Below, in pieces: positions 34,251 through 42,897 of a DNA stretch of 64,000 nt. The DNA comes from Gordonia aichiensis NBRC 108223. Its GTDB lineage: Bacteria > Actinomycetota > Actinomycetes > Mycobacteriales > Mycobacteriaceae. The position numbers were made by a program, and so were the translations under genes. Below the pieces are notes generated by a model that saw nothing but the letters and a program-made list of their open reading frames with translations, did not search any database and was not told the DNA's origin. The stretch spans positions 1-64,000 of the forward strand of contig NZ_BANR01000023.1 in the NCBI RefSeq assembly GCF_000332975.1, written 5' to 3'. Each line of letters begins with the position of its first letter. The stretch's first letter is position 1.

Positions 34251-36512
34251 ATGTCTGCCACGTACACGACGCACGGTCAGGAACCGTCCACCGTCGTCGA
34301 CCTCGATATCGTCGGCATGACGTGTGCGTCGTGTGCGAACCGCATCGAGCGCAAGCTCAACAAGCTCGACGGTGTGCATGCCACGGTCAACTTCGCCACC
34401 GAGCGTGCGACCGTCGACGGCACCGCCGACGTCGACGCTCTCATTGCGGCGGTGCGTGACGCCGGATACTCCGCCACGCCCGTCGGTCCGAAAAGCGAAG
34501 AGGAGTCCGATGATTCGGGATCGATGGCCGATTTACCGTCGAGCCCGGCAGCCGTCGAGCTGCGGGGTCTGCGTCAGCGTCTTGTCATCTCGGCGTTGCT
34601 GTCGATTCCGGTCATCATCCTCGCGATGGTGCCCGCATGGCAGTTCACCAACTGGCAGTGGCTGTCCTTGACGCTCGCAGCCCCCGTCATCATCTGGGGT
34701 GGCTTCCCGTTCCATCTGGCAGCCTGGCGAAATCTGCGCCACGGTGCGCTGACGATGGACACGTTGGTGTCGCTGGGTACCCTCGCCGCTTTCGGGTGGT
34801 CGTTGTACGCTCTGTTCTTCGGTATGGCCGGAATGCCCGGTATGACACACGGATTCGAGCTGCTGCCCGAGCGTGGAGCCGGGGCCTCGTTCATCTATCT
34901 GGAGGCGGCGGCAGGCGTCACCACATTCATCCTGGCGGGGCGCTATGCGGAAAAGCGCGCCAAAATCCGTGCTGGAGACGCACTTCGAGCGCTGATGGAT
35001 CTCGGCGCAAAGGATGTCGTGATCCGACGCGCCGGCGCCGAGGTCAGGGTCCCGATCGGCGAGCTCGGCGTCGGCGACGAGTTCGTCGTCCGCCCGGGCG
35101 AGAAGATCGCCACAGACGGCGTGGTCGTCGACGGTGTCTCCGCGGTCGACATGTCCATGCTCACAGGCGAATCCGTGCCTGTCGAGGTGACTGTGGATGA
35201 CGACGTCGTGGGCGCGACCATCAACACCAGTGGCCGGCTCGTGGTGCGTGCGACTCACGTCGGCTCCGACACCGCACTCGCGCAGATGGCCCGCATGGTC
35301 GAGGCCGCGCAAGCGGGCAAGGCGCAGGTGCAGCGTCTCGCCGACCGGATTTCGGGCGTGTTCGTCCCCGTCGTCATGCTGATATCGCTTGGCGCGCTCA
35401 TCTTCTGGTGGGTCGACGGATCGGCGCTGACGGCGTTCACCGCGGCCGTGTCGGTGCTGATCATCGCGTGCCCGTGTGCTCTGGGGCTTGCGACACCGAC
35501 GGCGCTCATGGTGGGTACCGGTCGTGGTGCGCAACTAGGAATCCTCTTGTCGGGTCCCGAGGTATTGGAGAAGACCCGCCGTGTCGACACCGTCGTCCTC
35601 GACAAGACTGGCACCGTGACCACGGGAGAAATGCGGGTCACCTCGGTGCACCCAGTCACCGGAACATCGTCCGACGAGGTGCTGATGCTCGCCGCAGCGG
35701 TGGAGAAGGGTTCCGAGCATCCCATCGGCCATGCGATCGTCGTTGCTGCGCAGGATCGTCCGATCCCCGAGGTCGACCGGTTCGACGCCACCCATGGAGT
35801 CGGAGTCTCGGGCCGGGTCGGGTCGAGTGACGTAGAGGTCAGCGGGCCAACACATCTCGATGTCGAACTCGACGCCGATGAGCGCGCCGCCGTCGACGCT
35901 GCCCAGGCTGCGGGTGCAACCCCGGTCGTCGTGCTGCGTGACGGCTCGGTGCTCGGCGTCATCGTCGTCTCGGACACGGTGAAACCCGATGCTCCCGAAG
36001 CCATCTCACGCATGAAGAAGGCCGGTCTGCGTCCGATTCTACTGACCGGGGACAATGCGGGTGCCGCTCGGCACGTCGCCGACGCCGTCGGCATCGACAC
36101 GGTGATCTCCGATGTACGGCCAGAGGACAAGGTCGCCGAGGTTGTGCGGTTGCAGGAAGCCGGTGCGTCCGTTGCGATGGTTGGTGACGGCATCAACGAT
36201 GCACCCGCTCTCGCGCAAGCCGATCTCGGTATCGCGATGGGTACCGGCACCGATGTCGCGATCGCGGCGAGCGACGTGACCGTCGTCGACGGCGACCTGA
36301 GCAAGGTGCTCGACGCGATCGGGTTGTCGCGTGCGACGCTGCGGACGATCAAGCAGAACCTGTTCTGGGCGTTCGGCTACAACGTCGCAGCGATCCCGCT
36401 CGCGGCCGCCGCGCTGCTCAACCCGATGATCGCAGGTGCCGCCATGGCGTTCTCTTCGGTGTTCGTCGTGCTGAACAGCCTGCGGCTGCGCCGGTTCTCA
36501 CCGCGGCGGTAG
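34251..36512 (+). CDS. copA: Cu(I)-exporting P-type ATPase
   Basis: 753 aa. One N-terminal HMA domain with GMTCASC (Cys25, Cys28), then eight expected membrane helices. The P1B-1 ion site is [15 protein letters not shown] (CPC), with phosphatase TGESVPV, phosphorylation site [18 protein letters not shown] and hinge [21 protein letters not shown] and a conserved Met/Ser ([18 protein letters not shown]) close the ion pathway. It exports Cu(I) from the cytoplasm. Co-transcribed with csoR and copZ. Confidence 0.95.
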   Translation: MSATYTTHGQEPSTVVDLDIVGMTCASCANRIERKLNKLDGVHATVNFATERATVDGTADVDALIAAVRDAGYSATPVGPKSEEESDDSGSMADLPSSPAAVELRGLRQRLVISALLSIPVIILAMVPAWQFTNWQWLSLTLAAPVIIWGGFPFHLAAWRNLRHGALTMDTLVSLGTLAAFGWSLYALFFGMAGMPGMTHGFELLPERGAGASFIYLEAAAGVTTFILAGRYAEKRAKIRAGDALRALMDLGAKDVVIRRAGAEVRVPIGELGVGDEFVVRPGEKIATDGVVVDGVSAVDMSMLTGESVPVEVTVDDDVVGATINTSGRLVVRATHVGSDTALAQMARMVEAAQAGKAQVQRLADRISGVFVPVVMLISLGALIFWWVDGSALTAFTAAVSVLIIACPCALGLATPTALMVGTGRGAQLGILLSGPEVLEKTRRVDTVVLDKTGTVTTGEMRVTSVHPVTGTSSDEVLMLAAAVEKGSEHPIGHAIVVAAQDRPIPEVDRFDATHGVGVSGRVGSSDVEVSGPTHLDVELDADERAAVDAAQAAGATPVVVLRDGSVLGVIVVSDTVKPDAPEAISRMKKAGLRPILLTGDNAGAARHVADAVGIDTVISDVRPEDKVAEVVRLQEAGASVAMVGDGINDAPALAQADLGIAMGTGTDVAIAASDVTVVDGDLSKVLDAIGLSRATLRTIKQNLFWAFGYNVAAIPLAAAALLNPMIAGAAMAFSSVFVVLNSLRLRRFSPRR

Positions 36513-36537
36513 GTCGCGAGGTCGTGCCGCGGGTGCT

Positions 36538-38010
36538 CTACTCGGCGGCAGCGCGGTGCGCGGCGTGCCGACCTGCACGGCGCCCGAAGTACGACCCCTC
36601 GCCGAGCTGAGTGCCGCTCGCGTAGCCCTTGCTGTCCTGGGCGATGTTCGCGGCACATGCGCCCGCCGCGTACAGCCCCGCGATCGCAGTACCGGTGTCG
36701 TCGAGCACCTCGCCGTCCACCGATGTCGCCATACCGCCGAGCGTGAACCCCGCGTACATGGCTTTGCCGAGGCTCATGTCGAAGACGGCCCACGGGCCAT
36801 GATCCTGTGGCGCAAGATATTCGGGCGCCTTGTGAAAGTCCGGGTCCTCGCCGCGCGCGGCGTTGGCGTTGTAGCGATCGAGTGACGCCTGAAGGCGCCC
36901 TGTCGGAATGCCCAGCGCTTCTTCGGCTTCCGCGATTGTCTCGAAGCCGTCGACGAACGGCACCAGCGGCATGCGCGGCCGCTTCATGTGGTTCTCGTCG
37001 ACGATGAGGTACGCCGTCGAGTCGGGTTGGTCGAGAACAAAACTCGATGTCCGCGAGTGATAGGAGTCCTCGGCGACGAACCGGTCGCCGTTCTTGTTCA
37101 CCGCGATCCCGGTCAACAGGATGGCGGGCGGATACACCGGCGCGGTGCAGAACGCCTGGTCCATGTGCTTGAGGACGGCTCCTGCCGAGATGCCCATGCG
37201 CAGGCCGAGTCCGTCGTCGTAGGTGTTGCCGAGGACATAGGGCTTCTCCGCGAGCCACGGCACGTTCTCGGCGACCATGTCGGAGTTCATCACGAAACCG
37301 CCGGCGGCGATCACCACGGCCGACGCTTTGACCACACCGTCACCGGCGCCGGGACTGTGCCACGCGACTCCTGCGACGGTCCCGTCGTCGTCGGTGACGA
37401 GTCGTCGAGCGCCCGTCTCGTACCGCACCTCGACGCCGAGGTCGGCGAGACGCTTGACGAGTAGCTCGACGATCATCGCGGCACCGCCGGTGTCGCCGGG
37501 GACCGGGACCTTGTGGCCGCGCGGTGCCGGTACGGCGATGGTGTTGAACGGCCACACCTTCTCGTTGCCGGTGTACATCAGACCCTGCGTCTCGGGTTGG
37601 ACGACGGCCTTCTCCGGGTAGTAGCTGCGCTCGAACTGGAACCCGAGTGCTTCGAGCCAGTCGAAGTGCTCAACGCTGTCGACGCAGTAGGCGTGGACCT
37701 TGTCGGGCTCGGGGTCGCTGGAGACCGCGGTGATGTAGCGCTCCATCTCCTCTGCGGAATCCTCGTGACCGGTGGCCTTCTGAACCGCCGTTCCGCCGCC
37801 CAGGTAGAAGTGTCCGCCTGCCAGCGCCGTGGTGCCGCCCGCCGCTGCCGCCCGTTCGAGCACCAACACGCGTGCCCCGTTTGACGCCGCCTCGACCGCT
37901 GCGCAGCCGCCCGCGATGCCCAAACCGATCACGACGACGTCGACCTCGTCGCTGAACCCGGTCACCGTGCCGAGAGGGAGGGTGTCGGGAATCTGTGTGC
38001 CGTCAGCCAT
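36538..38010 (-). CDS. FAD-dependent steroid-dehydrogenase-like oxidoreductase
   Basis: 490 aa. FAD-binding domain VDVVVIGLGIAGGCAAVEAA, then ERAAAAGGTTALAGGHFYLGG, VIAAGGFVMN and the C-terminal GLYAAGACAANI. The architecture is that of 3-ketosteroid dehydrogenases/fumarate-reductase-like flavoproteins. A perfect KstR operator 23 bases upstream of the start supports a place in steroid catabolism, for example introduction of a ring double bond. I cannot assign delta-1 versus other regiochemistry from sequence. Converges on copA. Confidence 0.85.
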   Translation of the reverse strand: MADGTQIPDTLPLGTVTGFSDEVDVVVIGLGIAGGCAAVEAASNGARVLVLERAAAAGGTTALAGGHFYLGGGTAVQKATGHEDSAEEMERYITAVSSDPEPDKVHAYCVDSVEHFDWLEALGFQFERSYYPEKAVVQPETQGLMYTGNEKVWPFNTIAVPAPRGHKVPVPGDTGGAAMIVELLVKRLADLGVEVRYETGARRLVTDDDGTVAGVAWHSPGAGDGVVKASAVVIAAGGFVMNSDMVAENVPWLAEKPYVLGNTYDDGLGLRMGISAGAVLKHMDQAFCTAPVYPPAILLTGIAVNKNGDRFVAEDSYHSRTSSFVLDQPDSTAYLIVDENHMKRPRMPLVPFVDGFETIAEAEEALGIPTGRLQASLDRYNANAARGEDPDFHKAPEYLAPQDHGPWAVFDMSLGKAMYAGFTLGGMATSVDGEVLDDTGTAIAGLYAAGACAANIAQDSKGYASGTQLGEGSYFGRRAGRHAAHRAAAE

Positions 38011-38030
38011 GCGGACAGAGTAGACGACGA

Positions 38031-38048
38031 ACTAGAACGTGTTCTAGT
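38031..38048. promoter_or_regulatory. Perfect KstR-type operator between divergent genes
   Basis: ACTAGAAC-GT-GTTCTAGT: eight-base perfect arms around GT, containing TnnAACnnGTTnnA at 38033-38046. It sits between the flavoprotein start (38010) and the molybdopterin oxidoreductase start (~38054), so it can control both. Confidence 0.8.
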
Positions 38049-38053
38049 AGTTG

Positions 38054-39655
38054 GTGATCTCGCCTGAGGTATCAAGGAGTGTGTCCCTCGGACGAACCCT
38101 CACCAGATCTCGCGCCGACGACGAGCGCGCTCCGTCGGCCCACGATGGCCCTGCCGCACTCGCGGGGTTGATTGCCGTGGGTGCGGCGTTGGCGGTCGGT
38201 GAGTTGTGTGCGGTGCCGATATCGGAGAACAGTTCACCGTTCTTCGCGGTCGGCTCCACCGTCGTCGACCACACGCCGCAAACTGTCCGCGAGTGGGCAA
38301 TCGGCACGTTCGGCACGTCGGACAAGACCGCACTGTTCACCGGGATGGCACTGATCATCGCAATCCTGGCAGCGGCGACCGGTGTGCTCGAGCGTCGTCG
38401 ACCTCCACTCGGAAGCATCGTGATCGGGCTGTTTGCGGTACTCGGAATCGTGGCTGCACTCAACCGGTCCGGCGCGGACGGCGCCTTTGTCGTCCCGTCG
38501 CTGCTCTCGGGAGTGGTCGGCATCGGAGTGCTGCGCCTGCTTCTACGGCAACTCGACGCTGCGCCGACGTCGGTCGATGACGCGCGGTCCGGGGTGCCGC
38601 GACGATTCGTCCTGACCGCCGCGGGGATCGCCGTCGCCGCCGTCGCGGTGGGCGCCGTCGGCCGCAAACTGCTCGCCGACGCCGCGCGGACCGTTGCCGA
38701 TCGTGCGGGAATCCGACTGCCCACACCTGCCTCGCCCGCGCCACCGATCCCGGCGGGCGTCGACATCAGTGTGCCGGGCGCGACGTCGTACATCACCGAC
38801 TCCGCGTCGTTCTACCGCATCGACACCGCGCTCCAGGTACCCCAACTGACCACGACCGACTGGTCTCTGCGGGTGCACGGGCTCGTCGACGAGGAGTTCA
38901 CGATCACCTGGGACGAGCTGCTCGCGATGCCCATGACCGAACGTGTGGTGACACTGACCTGTGTGTCCAACGAGGTGGGCGGCGACCTGATCGGCAACGC
39001 GCGCTGGCTCGGCGTACCGATGAAGACCATCCTCGAACGTGCCGGTGTGCGTCCCGGCGCCGACATGTTGCTCTCGACGAGCGCGGATGGCTGGACCGCG
39101 GGCACCCCGGTGTCGGCGATCACCGACAAGCGCGACGCACTGCTGGTCGTCGCCATGAACGGTGAGCCGCTGCCCATCGAACACGGTTTCCCGGTGCGAC
39201 AGGTGATCCCGGGTCTCTACGGCTACGTGTCGGCGACCAAATGGGTGACCGACTGGGAGCTCACGCGCTTCTCCGACGCCCAGGCGTACTGGACGACGCG
39301 GGGCTGGTCGGCGCTCGGACCGATCAAACTCGCGTCGCGGATCGATCGTCCGGCGAGCGGCTCGGCCTCGCCCGGCGAGGTGATCATCGCCGGGACGGCG
39401 TGGGCCCAGCACACGGGCATTTCCGCGGTGCAGGTGCGCGTCGACGGCGGACCGTGGCAGGACGCGCAACTGGCGACCGAGTACAGCATCGACACCTGGC
39501 GTCAGTGGAAGTTCACCTGGCAGGCCGCACGCGGCGAGCACACCGTCGAGTGTCGCGCCGTCGACAAGAACGGCAGAGCGCAGGTGGAGGCCCACGCAGA
39601 CCCGGTGCCCGACGGTGCGACCGGACTCGATTCGCGCACCTACACCGTCGGCTGA
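38054..39655 (+). CDS. Membrane molybdopterin-dependent oxidoreductase (sulfite-oxidase family)
   Basis: 533 aa if GTG 38054 is used (TTG 38051 and GTG 38081 possible). About five membrane helices (residues ~25-200) are followed by an oxidoreductase_molyb domain (VPQLTTTDWSLRVHGLVDEE, the Cys ligand in VTLTCVSNEVGG, HGFPVRQVIPGLYGYVSATK). A C-terminal Mo-co dimerisation domain follows (VIIAGTAWAQHTGISAVQVR). The catalytic part probably faces outward. Resembles Rv0218 of M. tuberculosis from memory. It shares a KstR box with the divergent flavoprotein, but steroid involvement is unproven. Confidence 0.88.
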   Translation: MISPEVSRSVSLGRTLTRSRADDERAPSAHDGPAALAGLIAVGAALAVGELCAVPISENSSPFFAVGSTVVDHTPQTVREWAIGTFGTSDKTALFTGMALIIAILAAATGVLERRRPPLGSIVIGLFAVLGIVAALNRSGADGAFVVPSLLSGVVGIGVLRLLLRQLDAAPTSVDDARSGVPRRFVLTAAGIAVAAVAVGAVGRKLLADAARTVADRAGIRLPTPASPAPPIPAGVDISVPGATSYITDSASFYRIDTALQVPQLTTTDWSLRVHGLVDEEFTITWDELLAMPMTERVVTLTCVSNEVGGDLIGNARWLGVPMKTILERAGVRPGADMLLSTSADGWTAGTPVSAITDKRDALLVVAMNGEPLPIEHGFPVRQVIPGLYGYVSATKWVTDWELTRFSDAQAYWTTRGWSALGPIKLASRIDRPASGSASPGEVIIAGTAWAQHTGISAVQVRVDGGPWQDAQLATEYSIDTWRQWKFTWQAARGEHTVECRAVDKNGRAQVEAHADPVPDGATGLDSRTYTVG

Positions 39656-39725
39656 CCGCGGCCGCCGCGCGCGTCGCCGAGGGCGGCGCTACCCTTCGAC
39701 GCAGACGCGTGGAGGGTGGGAACGC

Positions 39726-41198
39726 ATGCACAGGGTCGTCACGGCAGGGCTCGCGGTGTGCGCTGCGGCCACTCTGCTCCTGACGCCTGCCACGGCGGAC
39801 GCAGCGACGACATCCGGATCGGTGTCGACATCGCGGTCGGTGGAGTTTCCGTCCTCCTGGTACGAGCCGTCCCCCATCCGCCAGAAGCCCACCTGGCTAC
39901 CGGACAGCTTGGGCGAGAACGCGACGGTGATCCTCGTTCCCGGCACCAGCGACTTCACCCCCATCAGTGCATCGGACATCGGCGGCTCGGGTTCTCCGAT
40001 GGGAGGCGACCAGTACGGACGAACTGTCGGTGTCGGATTCTACGACGCGCCAGGTGGCGGGGCGTCATACCGTCCGAAAGTCGTTGTCGTGCAGTACCCT
40101 GCCGCCTTCGGGATCGTGTTCGGCGACAAGGAGATCGACCTCACCGGCGAGGGGACGTACAACGGCTCGGTCGACATCGGCACCGCAGAAGGTGTTGCCG
40201 ATGCCGAGCAGGCCTGGGCCGACCGCGGCGGATTGGGCACGATCATTCTCAACGGCTACTCGCAGAGCGGCCCGGTCGCGATGAACGTGGCATATCTACT
40301 GCACCAGAAGTACGCCTCAGGGGACCCCGACGCGATTCCGGACTCCGACATCGTGGTGGTCGTCGGCGCCGACTCTCGATTCCCGAACACCGGTATCGAG
40401 ACGGTTGTCCCCAGCTTCGTCCCCGGCGCGTATACCAATGGCCCGCGCGACGAGTCCGGCACCGGTGACATTCGAGTGATCTCCTATTGCGTTCGTGGAG
40501 ATTCGGTGTGCGGCTTGGGAAATCCACTCGTCCACCCCTTCGCCACCGCGTTCTACTTCCTGCCCGGTGCCACCATCCACGGGCAGAAGGGCAACCTGGT
40601 GAACCAGTACGAGGTGGCGTCCGCCAAGGAGGTCGGCAACACCACCTACGTCGTCCTCGACGGCGGCAACCCGTGGGGGATCTTCCTGCGCAGCCTGGGA
40701 TTCGCCGTCCCGCCGGAGTTCGACGACGCGCTCGACGCCCTGGTGCCGGTGCCAGAACCCGGCGAGGCGTCGACCATCGCGGGAGTTCGGATTCCGACGC
40801 CGCGCGACATCCAGGTCGCGCTCGCAGACGCTCTGGGACTGCAGGTTCCGGTCACCGATCCCGATGCCCTTGCTGCGCAGGGTCGGACATGGCAGGCGCC
40901 GGATGCTGCCGGTGAATCGACGAGCGAGCCCGCCTCGAATGAGTCCCGTCCGCGCGCCGATGCGACGAGTGGTGCCCACGAGACCTTCGAGGACTACCTC
41001 GCAGGTGCCGGCGCAGGGAAGGACATGATAGGCAACGACGAGAGTGCGACCGTCCCGGAGAGCGACTCGACGTCGCCGCGAGCACACGACGGCTCGACGG
41101 GCGGCACGACTCGGCCCGCCACGGGAGCGCCGACCTCGACGCCCCAGACCGCAGCAACCCAGACCGCAGCGACCCCGAGCACTTCCGCCGCCCAGTAG
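39726..41198 (+). CDS. Secreted PE-PPE domain serine hydrolase
   Basis: 490 aa from ATG 39726 with GGAGG upstream. Sec signal peptide of ~27 residues ending at ADA. The PE-PPE/cutinase-like alpha/beta hydrolase core has VILVPGTSDFTP, VVVQYPAAFGIVFGD, nucleophile Ser in LNGYSQSGPVAM, VVVGADSRFPNTG and SYCVRGDSVCG. After ~residue 375, a Ser/Thr/Ala/Pro-rich tail of ~110 residues suggests a wall-spanning region. The domain is typical of mycolata and acts as an esterase. No PE or PPE secretion domain is fused. Confidence 0.88.
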   Translation: MHRVVTAGLAVCAAATLLLTPATADAATTSGSVSTSRSVEFPSSWYEPSPIRQKPTWLPDSLGENATVILVPGTSDFTPISASDIGGSGSPMGGDQYGRTVGVGFYDAPGGGASYRPKVVVVQYPAAFGIVFGDKEIDLTGEGTYNGSVDIGTAEGVADAEQAWADRGGLGTIILNGYSQSGPVAMNVAYLLHQKYASGDPDAIPDSDIVVVVGADSRFPNTGIETVVPSFVPGAYTNGPRDESGTGDIRVISYCVRGDSVCGLGNPLVHPFATAFYFLPGATIHGQKGNLVNQYEVASAKEVGNTTYVVLDGGNPWGIFLRSLGFAVPPEFDDALDALVPVPEPGEASTIAGVRIPTPRDIQVALADALGLQVPVTDPDALAAQGRTWQAPDAAGESTSEPASNESRPRADATSGAHETFEDYLAGAGAGKDMIGNDESATVPESDSTSPRAHDGSTGGTTRPATGAPTSTPQTAATQTAATPSTSAAQ

Positions 41199-41425
41199 TC
41201 GGACACCAGCCTGGACACCTGTCCACATGGTGTGGTTTCATGACCAGGTCAAGGAAAAGTGAGCAATTCAACGGCGTGATCTGCGTCTGTTGAGGTCATG
41301 CTATGTTCGTCGCACCGAATTTCGAGCGGGCGCGGCGTGCGGATGACCATCTCACTGACGAACGCGCCCCGATGAGGCGCCAGACGACAGTGGCCGGAGG
41401 AGTACACCCGCGGATCACCGTGCGC

Positions 41426-41477
41426 CCATACCCGTACAAGTTCCAGTACCCGTAGAAGACCCAGTACCCGTAAGCAG
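41426..41477. repeat. Three direct repeats in the pntAA leader
   Basis: CCATACCCGTACAAGTT, CCAGTACCCGTAGAAGA and CCAGTACCCGTAAGCAG, spaced 17 and 18 bases, ending 17 bases before the pntAA start. The shared core TACCCGTA recurs on one face of the helix every ~1.7 turns. Possible activator or repressor sites, or an mRNA leader element. Confidence 0.75.
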
Positions 41478-41494
41478 ACAGAGAAGAAACAGAC

Positions 41495-42592
41495 ATGAGT
41501 GTGGGAGTCGTGCGCGAAACGGCCGAGGGGGAGCGTCGGGTGGCGCTCGTCCCGAAGGTCGTTGCGACGCTGGTAGGTAAGGGAGTGCCGGTCACCGTCG
41601 AATCGGGGGCAGGTGTCGAGGCATTGATCCCCGACGACGCATACGTCGAGGCGGGCGCGACGATCGGGGATCCGTACACGGCCGACGTCGTGCTTCGGGT
41701 GTCACCGCCGAGTGACGCCGAGATCGCGAGGCTGCGCAGCGGGCAGAAGCTCATCGGCTTCCTCGCGCCGCGCAACGCCGACACCAAGATCGGCGCGCTG
41801 AAGGACGCGGGTGTCGAGGCCTACGCGGTCGAGGCGATCCCGCGTATCTCGCGTGCGCAGGTCATGGATGCGTTGAGCTCGCAGGCCAACGTGAGCGGCT
41901 ACAAGTCGGTCATCGTGGCCGCAGACAAGTCGACGCGATTCTTCCCGATGCTCACCACCGCCGCCGGCACCGTGAAGCCGGCAACCGTGCTGGTGCTCGG
42001 CGTCGGTGTCGCCGGTTTGCAGGCGCTGGCAACGGCCAAGCGTCTCGGCGCGCGCACCACGGGATACGACGTGCGGCCCGAGGTCGCCGAGCAGGTCCGT
42101 TCGGTCGGTGCGCAGTGGCTCGATCTCGGCATCGACGCCGCGGGCGAGGGCGGGTACGCCCGTGAGCTGACCGACGAGGAGCGCGCCAAGCAGCAGCAGG
42201 CGCTCGAGGACGCGATCAAGGGGTTCGATGTCGTCATCACCACTGCGCTCGTTCCGGGCCGTCCCGCCCCGCGCTTGGTCACCGCCGCCGCGGTCGAGGG
42301 CATGAAGCCCGGCAGCGTCGTGGTCGACCTGGCGGGAGAGACCGGTGGCAACTGTGAGCTGACCGAGCCCGGTCAGACCGTCGTCAAGCACGACGTCACC
42401 ATCACCTCGCCGCTGAACCTGCCCGCGACCATGCCCGAGCATGCCAGCGAGCTCTACTCCAAGAATCTGCAGGCGCTGATCGAGTTGATGCTTGACGAGA
42501 ACGGCGCGATCGCACCCGATTTCGACGACGAGGTCATCGCAGCAGCCTGCGTGACGGGGTCGCCGACCACCACTTCGGAGGTGAAGGCCTGA
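41495..42592 (+). CDS. pntAA: NAD(P) transhydrogenase subunit alpha part 1
   Basis: 365 aa. NAD(H)-binding domain I of proton-translocating transhydrogenase: GVVRETAEGERRVALVP, SQANVSGYKSVIVAAD, LVLGVGVAGLQALATAKRLGA, TTALVPGRPAPRLVT and VVDLAGETGGNCELT. It couples proton import to NADPH formation with the next two gene products. The stop overlaps the pntAB start (TGATG). Confidence 0.95.
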   Translation: MSVGVVRETAEGERRVALVPKVVATLVGKGVPVTVESGAGVEALIPDDAYVEAGATIGDPYTADVVLRVSPPSDAEIARLRSGQKLIGFLAPRNADTKIGALKDAGVEAYAVEAIPRISRAQVMDALSSQANVSGYKSVIVAADKSTRFFPMLTTAAGTVKPATVLVLGVGVAGLQALATAKRLGARTTGYDVRPEVAEQVRSVGAQWLDLGIDAAGEGGYARELTDEERAKQQQALEDAIKGFDVVITTALVPGRPAPRLVTAAAVEGMKPGSVVVDLAGETGGNCELTEPGQTVVKHDVTITSPLNLPATMPEHASELYSKNLQALIELMLDENGAIAPDFDDEVIAAACVTGSPTTTSEVKA

Positions 42593-42897
42593 TGTACACC
42601 GGTCTCATGGCGAACATCGCCATCCTGGTCCTCGCGGGTTTCGTTGGCTTCGCGGTCATCTCGAAGGTGCCCAATACGCTGCACACCCCGCTCATGTCCG
42701 GTACCAACGCCATTCACGGCATCGTCGTGCTGGGTGCGCTGGTGGTGCTGGGTTCTCTTCCGGCCGACGCCAATTGGGGCACCCGGATCATCGCGTTCGT
42801 CGCACTGATCTTCGGCACGCTCAACGTGGTCGGCGGCTTCCTGGTCACCGACCGCATGCTCGGAATGTTCAAGGGTAAGAAGGAGTCTGCCAAGTGA
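42592..42897 (+). CDS. pntAB: NAD(P) transhydrogenase subunit alpha part 2
   Basis: 101 aa with three membrane helices (residues ~5-24, 43-58, 65-88) and the conserved PNTLHTPLMSGTNAIHGIV segment of the dII membrane domain. Overlaps both neighbours, forming a tightly coupled three-gene operon. Confidence 0.95.
   Translation: MYTGLMANIAILVLAGFVGFAVISKVPNTLHTPLMSGTNAIHGIVVLGALVVLGSLPADANWGTRIIAFVALIFGTLNVVGGFLVTDRMLGMFKGKKESAK

Noticed and set aside
41199-41494. Riboswitch in the pntAA leader
   Set aside because: I see direct repeats but no conserved aptamer-like fold or terminator/antiterminator pair.
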